Assembly: GCA_003427395.1 (NCBI GenBank)
Contig: BFEA01000072.1
Location: 2,880,109-2,909,671, forward strand
Origin: Chara braunii
Lineage: Eukaryota; Streptophyta; Charophyceae; Charales; Characeae
DNA: 29,563 bases
Direction: 5' to 3'
Shown here in pieces: positions 1-8,427 of this stretch; position 1 is the stretch's first letter; the number at the start of each line of letters is the position of its first letter. A program made the position numbers and the translations under genes. The notes beneath the pieces are model-generated. The model ran no database searches. It was given only the letters and a program-made list of their open reading frames with translations, and was not told the DNA's origin.

Positions 1-384
1 TTTTTTTCATTGGTAATTCTCGTGGTATGGTTGATAGAGACACTTTATGGATGCATGGATTTTTGCAATCTCAATGGTTTATTTGTAATCAGGTATGGGA
101 ATGATGCCTGCATATCTGTTTGCGGTATGAATGGATTACTTTGTTTGCATCTGAAGGGAAAGGTACCCCCCACCCCCCTCGCTTTGTTTAGCCACCTTCG
201 CGTAATTGGCTGCCTTCGACTGGATCGGCCTTGTTTTGTTCCTCACCAGAAATGGACACACGAGTGGTTTTACGCCTCCTCGTTGAAAGATCGTGCCCCT
301 CGTTTTTACCTTGCTCACAGTGTGCCGACGTGGTTAGTTGGAGCAGCACGAGTATGACATGTCGTGCTCATGTGAATCTCATGT
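1..384. other. Left flank, no recognisable gene
   Basis: Ordinary mixed-composition DNA outside the retrotransposon. A 115-codon plus-strand open frame spans 10-357, but its product has no motif I recognise and it is not repeated elsewhere in the window. I see no RNA gene or repeat here. Confidence 0.5.
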
Positions 385-441
385 AACACACACATGCAAC
401 ACACACACACACGCACGACACACACACACACACACACATAT
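385..441. repeat. (CA)n microsatellite
   Basis: Interrupted CA dinucleotide tract, broken by TGCA, CG and GA. A second short CA/CG tract lies at about 823-846. Confidence 0.9.
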
Positions 442-524
442 GCAGACGTGCATGCACGAGCGATGACACCAAGAAGACGACTATGGCGATGGTTAGGGGG
501 TCGACAATCGAGGAGTAGAGGGAG

Positions 525-822
525 GGGTGACAAGGAGAAAGTTGGAGGAGGGAGGAACCAGGGAAGAGGAGGGGAAGAAGAGTAGGGAGGACAAAGACTT
601 TGACGATGACGAACAAGGATAGAGGATGGAGACTAGACGAGAAGAGAGGATAGCGACGAGGACGGAGGAGGAGGGAGGAGGGCGATGAGCATGGATGAAG
701 GATGAGGGAGGAGGGCGATGGGCATGGATGGAGGAGGAGGGAGGAGCGCGATGAGCATGGATAGAGGAGGGAGGATGGCGATGAGCATGGATGGAGGAGG
801 AGGGAGGAGAGCGATGAGCATG
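525..822. repeat. G/A-rich minisatellite, ~31-bp unit
   Basis: Strongly purine-rich plus strand. From 681 it resolves into about five imperfect units of roughly 31 bp, each beginning GCGATGAGCATGGAT and ending in GGAGGAGGGAGGAG-type sequence. Long open frames on both strands here are by-products of the repeat (Ser/Pro/His-rich in the antisense) and are not genes. Confidence 0.85.
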
Positions 823-846
823 GACACGCACACACACGCGCGCGTG

Positions 847-1041
847 CACGCTCCCCTTTGCATGGTAGCTGTATGCACTCCAACGCATCGATCACCCACG
901 TGGCGAACTCGAAGACTCATTGCTGCATCATTTTCTCGTGGCAGCGTATGAAATGCCTACCACTTCGAATTCGAATTCTTGTCGCCACTGCTGCAAGGGC
1001 ATCATCGAAAGATGTGTGCTCCTGGTGAGGGCATTTCAAGG
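847..1041. other. Unique left flank next to the insertion
   Basis: Non-repetitive DNA leading to the element boundary, with no gene seen. TTCGAATTCGAATT near 965 is a small self-complementary stretch. Confidence 0.4.
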
Positions 1042-1045
1042 ACGG
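1042..1045. other. Candidate target-site duplication, left (ACGG)
   Basis: ACGG lies immediately before the TGTCG start of the 5' LTR and occurs again at 28617-28620, immediately after the TGACA end of the 3' LTR. Ty3/gypsy elements usually make 5-bp duplications. The fifth base does not match (G here, A on the right), so this is good but not perfect support for the pair being one insertion. Confidence 0.6.
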
Positions 1046-1850
1046 TGTCGACGCGAATACCCTTACAAAGGTATCCGCCCTGGTTTTAGCAAGTGACAGA
1101 AAAGGGTTTTCGGTTTGAAAGTTAGGGACGTTGCGCGAGTCTCAGCTGAATTTCCTTCTGTAACTAAGAATGTGAGACTGTTTGAAGGGAGTAGGAAGTG
1201 CGTTGGTGTGCAAGTTTTGAGGCGCGCGAGATCTTTTATTTTTGATATTATAAGCTCGACACAGTTGCCGACCAACTTTTGATTTTGATTTTGATTTAAT
1301 CAAGGACTAGTGATTTTTTTCTCTTCATCGGCCAAATTGTTTATGGCGTGTATGCAAGTACGGAGATTGGCGTAGATAAAAGTTCGAGCTTTCTAACGCT
1401 AGGAAGGAAAAGGCGTGGGCTTGAGGCAAGGAGTGGTGCGTACGGCGGTTGTGAGCTGAGCCGAGTTAGTTCTTTGTATGGTGAGTGACTGCACCTCGGT
1501 GGCCATGGTTACGGTTGCAGACCAAGGTATGGGCTTGGGGCGCTTTGGTAGGCCTGCGGGCGGCATAGAGACCAGTTATAACTTAACTCGCGGTTATTAG
1601 TCCCAAGCTTGAGCCTAGCCCTGTAGGTTACCACTGTGGATTGATATTACGAAGTCCCAGGGATCAAGGTCAGCAGCCGGCAACGTTGGAGCGGAGGAGC
1701 GTCTTGCGAAGAAAAACTAAGGCGTTGAGGGTCCCACGGGACTATCCCCCTTAGTTTTGCCATAGAGTCCGATCACGGACCGGACGTACAGAACCGAAAG
1801 GGGACCAACATGATCCTCTCTCTCCTGCTCAATTAATTCCTCTTGAACTG

Positions 1851-1940
1851 TTGATCCAGTACCGGTTCCGGTACCAGCGTGGGACCCAAGGGCTTTTGAT
1901 CCAGTACCGGTTCCGGTACCAGCGTGGGACCCAAGGGCTT
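1851..1940. repeat. Perfect 45-bp tandem duplication
   Basis: Two identical head-to-tail copies beginning TTGATCCAGTACCGG and ending CCCAAGGGCTT (starts at 1851 and 1896). The 3' LTR has one copy near 22176 and the inverted LTR shows none, so the duplication arose in this LTR after insertion. Confidence 0.9.
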
Positions 1941-2088
1941 AGCCGGGTGCACCATTGAACTGTTGAAATACAGACCCATGTTCGGATCCGGGTGGTGGAA
2001 CTTGATTAACGAGTTAAACCGAATATTTCTGAGTTGATCGGGCCAGGTTAGTTCGGTGGTGGTATCCCAAAGTGGCGACACTACTTTG

Positions 2089-2145
2089 GTCCTTCGGAAC
2101 ATCCGTTAAAATTGGAGCGACAATGGAGAAGATTAAAACGCCCAG
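2089..2145 (+). pseudogene. U6 snRNA-like segment (5' half), 5' LTR
   Basis: Reads GTCCTTCGG-AACATCCGTT, then AAAATTGGAGCGA, then GAGAAGATTA. Plant U6 begins GTCCCTTCGGGGACATCC, continues AAAATTGGAACGATACAGAGAAGATTAGCATGG, and goes on to CCCCTGCGCAAGG. The 5' stem-loop and central block are recognisable, but similarity stops after GATTA and the ACAGAGA box is broken. I see no plant upstream sequence element or TATA at -30, so this is a relic and not a working gene. Copies sit at the same relative position in the other two LTRs. Confidence 0.75.
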
Positions 2146-3177
2146 ATATTACTTAAAAGCTGCGGACCCGATGATATCGGTCGCTGCTGGGTTATCCCTG
2201 CATCATAGTTGAGCTGATTTGATGCGCTATCGCGCGGTTGCGGATGAAGGCCACGACGAAGCCAAGGAAGAAGATTGCTTGAAGGGAAGGAGCCGATACT
2301 ACTCACCGTCTTGCTCATCTTTGTGCCCACCATCGTCAAGGCCGTGGGTGCCATTCTACTTATGGTCTCAGCCTTGTTTACGACCGATGCCTCGTTCGTG
2401 GTCGATCCCGCATGCGACAGCAGTGGCCACCTCCTATGAGTTGTGCCCCTCTTACTGGTCTTACAGGCAAAGGAGATTGAGTGGACCTAGTCGGGGTCCG
2501 GGCCAGGTGCATCCAGAGTGGAGGGAAAAAGAGACAACAGGCGGAAAAAAATTGAAAGAGAGATCGAAGGAGATGTAGATGGGGCTTCCGGGGATTTGCG
2601 AAACCGAAATTGGAGTTAGTTTTAGTAAGAAAGATAATACGATAGGAGATAGGGGAGAAAAAGGGTGTGTGGAAGTGTCGAGGAGATAGGGAGAACAAAG
2701 GAGGAGGGATCTCCGTTTAGGCAGGCAAAACAGGAATTGAAGTTGAAGTTTGATGAATGACGAATCCGATGTCGTTGGCGGATCTCGCATTAAGAAGGTC
2801 AGTTGGCGGTACGGTGAATTAGAATTGTGCATCAGGGAGGTAGCAATGTATCTTCCCTTTTCTCTACCGGAAGATTCATTTCCTTTTTGCACACTTGGTG
2901 AGAGCTGAAAACGGGTGTGGCAGCGAGGCTGTTGCACGGGCGCGCGTGAGAAGCGGAAAGTGGAGAGGGAAAGAAGGAGAATAAGTTGACGGGCAAGCAT
3001 ATAAAGGCGAAGGGATGTGAGGGGTAGGAACGAAAGGGTAGTCGAGGTGCGTGTCTGTGGAGCGACGAGAGAAAGGCGGTAGACAGGTGTGTATTGTTTT
3101 CCCCATTCTAGTGTAAGACTCATACGGAGTCCGCTCATCGTTCGGTGGAAGTAGCGAGGCAAAGCGAGAGGTTGGAG

Positions 3178-4028
3178 ACTTACCTGTTAACCGGTGCGAT
3201 GCTCATCCTATCGACGAAAGTAGCCTCTCTCTCTCACTCTGCGTGTATGGCTGCAAAGTAGGGATTTTTTGCGTGTTTTAGCAGAGGATTCATTCCGACC
3301 TTTGCTCATTCCATCGAAGGTGTAATCCGACCATTCGCTAATATAGCGAAGCGGAAGAAGACGGTGAGTCGGAGGAGATATGTAGTGCTTACCTTACTGC
3401 TCGGTTCACTGTGATTTTGGCCATCGTCATCGCGATCCAGTTTGGCATCATCGACCCTCGTTTCGGCGTTTGTAAGAATGCATCAACCTTGCCGAGGAGT
3501 TGGCCAGGTGCATGAGAGGCTGTTGGTAACGGGTGTGTGTATGCGTGTAAGAGGAAACGAGAGAGTGGGGAAAACACTCACCTTATGACACCTACGGTGC
3601 GAGGCGAGTCAAAGGTCGGATGCAGCCGCCCGTTGACGAAGGAGGAAAGACTTGAGTAGTCGAGGTTGCTTATCTGATGAAGGAGCATTGTGACCACGAT
3701 GGTGAATGAACCTGTCCGCTCAGAAAAGAATGGTGCGTCCATACAGGGTCAGGACACAATCAGAGTAGGAGGTATACGAGACTAGGTAGTGAGTGATACT
3801 ACGAGGGGGATCTAAGTTTCACGCAGCGGAAGGAAGAGAGAGAGGGTACTCACCAATGTGAACTGACGATGCGGGATGGGGTTCGACTATATGCCTGAGT
3901 AGAGAGATCGAAAGGAATGCAGGTAGAGGCGAGCAACGGTTTTGGCAGGCAAAATGTTTGTGCAGTCTCTTAGGTACACACGCAAAGGAGCATTGTCAGA
4001 TGAAGAGTTCGGCTAGGCGACACACCTG
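3178..4028 (-). other. Series of consensus 5' splice sites, antisense of 5' LTR
   Basis: On the minus strand five donor-like motifs occur about 170-270 bp apart: CAG/GTGTGT (about 4025), TTG/GTGAGT (3853), AAG/GTGAGT (3581), AAG/GTAAGC (3392) and CAG/GTAAGT (3183). All five positions are kept in the 3' LTR. One changes from GTGAGT to GTAAGT, which is equally good as a donor. Matching acceptors are not clearly conserved, and no continuous coding frame joins them. They may be exons of an antisense transcript or simply motif-rich repeat DNA. Confidence 0.35.
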
Positions 4029-4198
4029 AAATAACAGATACGCAGGGAATGAAAGGGGTAAGGTTCAGTTGAATTCGATTTCCAGTTCAAATGCAATTGG
4101 GTAACAAGTTCAGCTTGTCGACCTCCTTTGTCATAACGCTGGTTTGCGTAGTCGGCAGTCGCATGCATTGAGCTACTGTTGCTATTCGTTTTTTAGAC

Positions 4199-4598
4199 AG
4201 TCTCTCTAACGACCTCCAAGTTGCAGCAGTGGCCCCTCTAAAGAGTCTGGCTAAAACTTTATATCTTAATGCCTTAGACTCAGTCCAAACTGCAACTACG
4301 CGACCTCGCAAAACTGCATTCGGATAGTGCACTCCCCTGTGCCGTACTTAAATTGTAAGCAAAGCTCAGTAATACTTAGCCAGGCAGCAGTGGACATAAC
4401 AGCCTGCACACAATAGCCAAGAAAGGTAGCATTACCCACCAACAAGCCCTGCAAGTGCCGCAAGTAGAGGTAGCTCATGGTGATGCACGGCGATGCATAG
4501 TGTCGTCCAAGCTGCCAGACCCAGCGAACACCCAGCTAGACACAATAGTTTCAGCAGCAAGACCTGGCAGAACCCAACCAGACACAGTAGTAGAGCAC
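4199..4598. other. 400-bp block inverted relative to the 3' LTR
   Basis: Between GTTTTTTAGAC (ends 4198) and CCTCTCCTGAGAG (from 4599), this segment is the reverse complement of 24511-24910 while both flanks stay colinear. The CTGCAACTTGGAGGTCG motif is in plus orientation in the 3' LTR and minus here. The third LTR keeps the orientation of the 3' LTR, so the flip happened in this copy. About 100 bp that follows the block in the 3' LTR, including GGCCATCATTGCGGGGCCC, is missing here. Confidence 0.85.
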
Positions 4599-5139
4599 CC
4601 TCTCCTGAGAGTTGAGTCTGTCCCACTTCTGTATCTCGAGCGTCTGAAACCCCTCCTTCTGCCTTTCTTACTCTAAGTTTAATATGAGGTTACGAGAGGA
4701 AGGCGGCAAGCGGGATTGCAACCCGTAAGACCTCAACAAGACCTCGTGGGAGGTCCACCCACCGATTGCAGGAGCTCTGCCGGATCCCAGGCGGGGTTAT
4801 GGAGGCAGGGAACACTCAGGTATAATCTCGCTTTACTCGTGTGATCCCGTATTCCCCTAAATTTACTACCTTTGTCTGACTAGGACTATGATAAATACTA
4901 TTTTTGACTTCATATTGTTTGTATTATTTTTCTTTAACCACTGCGAACTGAAAGGAATGAATTATGTGTGAAAGTCAGATATTGAATCTGTTTGAATTAA
5001 GAAAAGGGAAAAAGGGGGAAGGAGGGAGGAAAGTATTTTGCATGTGTTTGACCGGGTCAACCCAAGGCTGAATCCCTCTATGTTGAGTGGGTGCAGTGCT
5101 ATGTTTTATATTGTTTGTTGGGCTGAATATATGACCTTT

Positions 5140-6375
5140 GAGGGTTGGACCTATCCTAAGTTGGACGGTCCAGCCACTTATTTTCTTTTGGGGTTTCTGA
5201 ACAGGAGGACGAACGTCCTAAGTTGGGAAGGCTTAGATCCCTGTTGTTTTCTTCTGGGTTACTGAAACACGACAGGGGATATTCTAAGTTGCGTCGACCC
5301 AGTTCTGTGTGTGTTTTCTTCTGAGGGGACAAGGGCATGAGACTAGGCATAACCCTAAGTTGGGGTGGCCTAGCCGTAAGCTATGAACTTAAAAGGTAAA
5401 CCAAAGTATAAAATTGATACATATATTATATGAACTTATATTATCTGGTAGACCGAACACCCTAAGTTGGGAAATTCAGTTAGTAAGTCAGGTAGAACAA
5501 AAAGAGAAGAGAGACAGATGAAGAATATAAAGTGAAGGTTACCCGGGCAGACTGAGCATACCCTTAAGTTAGGGCAGTTCGGTCCTATGCTCGTGATAAT
5601 ACAAAAGAGGCGGACAGTTAGTATAAAACTTCTTTATTTTCCCTTTTAAACACAAGGCAGGGTCGGATGTCTCCCTAAGTTGGGTAGGTCTGACCATCTG
5701 CGTAAGAAGAAAGAAAGTTGTAAAGTTTGTGCAAAATATTTATGGTTGTTTGAAATGTTGTCACGGAGGCTAAGCGTACCCCTAAGTTGGGATGACTTAG
5801 TCACACATCGTCTGTAACTTGTTTAGCCAGATCAGATGTACCCCTAAGTTAGGGTGGTCTGGTCGCATTGCCTTATGTAGTTTAAACTGTTTTGGCTAAC
5901 GAGGCGCACCCCTAAGTTCGGGCCGCCTAGCGATATGCCCTTGTCGTTGATGTTATGTAGGTTGGACATACCCTTAAGTTAGGGTGGCTCGACCATTCGT
6001 CGTTTGTGTTTGTTTAGGCAGGTTAGGCATACCCCTAAGTTGGGGCAGTTTTATCCTATGCCCTACGTAAACTTCGTTTAAGGTTGACTAGGCATACCCC
6101 TAAGTTGGGGCAGCCTAGTCTTATGCCTCATGTCGTCAGTTAAGCAGAAGCCAGACGTACCGTTAAGTTAGGGCGGTCTGGTCATATGCTTTATGTGCAC
6201 AATTTATGTTGGGTTGGGCATACACCTAAGTTGGGGCACTATGGACATATATTTCAGTCACGTAAGGTAGGCATACCCCTAAGTTGGGGCAGTCTACTTG
6301 TGCGTACCCTATTTGTTTTGCTTAGGCAGGTCCGACTTACCCCTAAGTTAAGGCGGTCTGATCCTATGTCATAGG
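5140..6375 (+). repeat. Array of ~18 nested hairpin units, 5' LTR
   Basis: Each unit is an outer stem, ATAC, an inner CCCCTAAGTTGGGG, a short link, and the complementary outer stem; spacing is about 60-110 bp. Cores lie near 5155, 5217, 5285, 5355, 5462, 5565, 5673, 5780, 5839, 5910, 5972, 6033, 6095, 6162, 6220, 6278 and 6342, with a decayed unit near 5090. Outer stems differ but pair: GACTAGGC/GCCTAGTC, GGTTGGAC/GGTCCAGCC, GGTCGGAT/GTCTGACC, GACTGAGC/GTTCGGTC, GATCAGA/TCTGGTC. The inner stem also co-varies, CCCC..GGGG against CCCT..AGGG. No function is known to me. Confidence 0.9.
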
Positions 6376-6639
6376 AAATGGAGTTTACTAAGGGTCTAAA
6401 TAATTGAGAGATTAACGAACTATTTTGATTTAACTGATGTGGGATTGAGATAGATGTTTATTTAGGTATATTTGTGGGTTCTTGTTTGGGGCATCTCTTG
6501 ATAGCTTAGTCGCTTTAGATGCTCTCCGTGTGCTGGAGTGGTAGTAATTAGTTCAATTCCTGCATTTTTAAAGTTAAGTTTATTTTACTGAGTTCAATTT
6601 TAACATTTTCTTAGATAAGTTTATTTTATATTTCTGGCT

Positions 6640-6790
6640 TTGTATAATTTTTGGGAAGACACTTTTCCTACAGGAAGCGCTGCCGAAATTTTCTATATTT
6701 TAAAGGAGTTAGCGTATTTTAGAACATGAGGATTCGACAGTCTGCCATCGTTTAAGGGATATACTGCCGAAATTTCTGACTTTCTTTTAT
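6640..6790 (+). repeat. GCGCTGCCGAAATTTT repeat, 1-2 copies
   Basis: One good copy (GGAAGCGCTGCCGAAATTTT, near 6675) and a partial copy (CTGCCGAAATTTCTGAC, near 6765). The same motif is expanded to five tandem copies in the third LTR at 14300-14880. Confidence 0.7.
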
Positions 6791-6920
6791 AAACATCAGA
6801 GACTAGTTAGGAAGGTAGCTTTATTTCATGATTACTCAAGCATGGCTTGGGCACTGGCCTGTGCTGCGTTGCGGGTCACCTTTATTCAAATTGATTCAAG
6901 ATTTGGACTAGTATCAGCTT

Positions 6921-6959
6921 GATCCGATGAGGATCATCTTTTTGTTATCACTGATAACA
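6921..6959. promoter_or_regulatory. Conserved palindrome cluster, 5' LTR
   Basis: GATCC-GATGA-GGATC (6921-6935), then TGTTATCACTGATAACA (6943-6959), a 17-bp palindrome with only the centre unpaired. The same pair occurs at 27280-27317 and, in diverged form, at 14019-14065. Survival in three diverged copies and the position about 400 bp upstream of the TATA-like stretch suggest a protein-binding site; this is inference. Confidence 0.5.
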
Positions 6960-7311
6960 GGTCAGTTGTCGATTCATCGGTTTTCGACTCAACTCCAATC
7001 CACTCTTTTCACTTATCCTAAAGGCTTTAGCCCTGTTGTTTGATTTGTTTCGTTGTGTTTTTTCCCAGACTTTATTTGAATGGCCATTTAATAAAGATGC
7101 TAAGTATTTTATTTTGAGAGTTGCACAAAGAGTGAGGCTTGTATGGCTAAAGCGAGGGTTGTGAGCGGAAAGAGTGGTTGAAGTTGACCCCGTGTAGTGC
7201 ATGGACTTTCGGTTGAATCTTTGATGTGATTGCAGGTATGTTTGGTGGTTCGGACTTTGGATTTGACTGCCTGCGATCACTTAAGTATATATGGCTGAGA
7301 GGAATCTCACT

Positions 7312-7360
7312 GTGATTGTGAGAAGTGATCGTCACATATTTAAAACCTTTTATATATATG
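7312..7360 (+). promoter_or_regulatory. Candidate LTR core promoter, 5' LTR
   Basis: TTTTATATATATG at 7348-7360 lies about 30 bp after the conserved TGTGAGAAGTGATCGTCACAT. The same combination recurs at 27616-27668 and inverted at 13615-13675. It is the only TATA-like site shared by all three LTRs, about 1.05 kb from the LTR end. If used, it would place transcription start near 7385. Confidence 0.45.
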
Positions 7361-8407
7361 TACATACATACGCGTTGGGTGTTCGTGCGACCTATTGTGA
7401 CCGTGTGCAAGGGTTAAAAAGATTATACTTTGAGAGAAAAGAGAGATTCCCCTTTCATCCTTTTTGCTTCTTAGAATTTTATAGTTGGACGTTATAGTCC
7501 GTGACAACCGTCAAGGTCAAACCCCTTGAGTTCTCTCCACGCCCTGAATGGTGGAACTGGTCTCTTGGGCAATAAGAGACGATTGCCACCACAGGTATGA
7601 ACCTGTGTACCACCCAGTCTCCACCATGTGCAGAAGACGGTGTGGTGATCAACCGCCTTGGCGGTTGTCTAACGTCGAGAGATTAACCCCTCAAGGTGCG
7701 TGGCAGTCGACACTTGAGTGTCGAAATGTGACCCACGATATCATCGAGGGTCGCATGATTTTGGGTACTACACGGTACTCCATCGTAACGACTGCTTGCG
7801 TATGCTTGCATGGCTAGTCGATATGAGAAAGCCTTGTGCTCGCGTGATTTTATTTTAAGTCTCACGCGCGACGCCTAACCGACTTCCATTTTAAAAGGTT
7901 ATGGGTCGGACACTGAAGGGATTATGAGTGTTCTTGTGTTATTGTGTTGTTTGTTTTGTGTCCTTCTGTGTGTGTGAGTGTTGTGGTGTAACGCGTGGTA
8001 TGTAGAATGTGTCCTAGTCGACCGACGACGAGTCGTGCTTGGGACTTCAGCACCCCAATGCGTCGATTCGTGCGTGGGTCCGATTGAGGGGCGTTGACCG
8101 CGCGTACCACCTATGCTACAACGAATGAGAAACGCCCTCGGTCGGACCACCTCTGCGGTTGCATATGAAAAACTTTTGTAAGTGGTTCGGTAGCTCGGCG
8201 GGGATACGCCCACCCAAGGGATGGTGACAGCTCCCGCGGGTGGAGGTAAGATGTGCCTCGCGTGCCCCTATCTTGTCGTAGGGGCTCGCGAGAGGTACGG
8301 CTGACGAACTCGGCCGGAGCGACAACCCACGCTCTACGACGAAGTTATGCAAAATTCTGCGTGACGCGGATGGGAGGGTTCCCTGCGAGACCGATTCGCC
8401 CGAAAGG

Positions 8408-8425
8408 TGGCGCCGTTGTCGGGGA
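8408..8425 (+). promoter_or_regulatory. Primer-binding site, tRNA-Asp
   Basis: TGGCGCCGTTGTCGGGGA is complementary to the 3' end of plant tRNA-Asp (acceptor plus CCA, ...TCCCCGGCAACGGCGCCA) at 17 of 18 positions, the exception being T for C. tRNA-Asp priming is known for Athila-type Ty3/gypsy elements. It starts two bases after the LTR end and fixes the element's orientation as plus. Confidence 0.9.
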
Positions 8426-8427
8426 TC

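Larger units (their letters stand above)
1046..8405 (+). repeat. 5' LTR (7.36 kb)
   Basis: Matches 21340-28616 in the same orientation over its whole length and a diverged inverted copy at 12347-19735. It starts TGTCGACGCG and ends CGAAA, two bases before the primer-binding site; the 3' LTR ends TGACA at the aligned place. In order it contains a U6-like segment (2089-2145), antisense splice-donor motifs (3178-4028), an inverted block (4199-4598), the nested hairpin array (5140-6375), a palindrome (6943-6959), a TATA-rich stretch (7348-7360) and a GC-richer 3' kilobase. No frame codes for a recognisable protein. Differences from the 3' LTR are an extra 45-bp tandem copy (1851-1940), the inverted block, and several short stretches missing from the other copy. 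Confidence 0.85.

Noticed and set aside
2461-3162. 233-codon minus-strand open frame, with a 149-codon counterpart at 23017-23466
   Set aside because: The similarity only reflects LTR homology. Amino-acid replacements are frequent and the second copy is cut short by an insertion. No domain is recognisable.
5140-6375. CRISPR-like array
   Set aside because: The context is a eukaryotic LTR, the repeats are degenerate hairpins, spacing is uneven and no cas gene is present.
5540-6375. Telomere-like CCCTAA/TTAGGG motifs
   Set aside because: They are single, paired within hairpins and never tandem.
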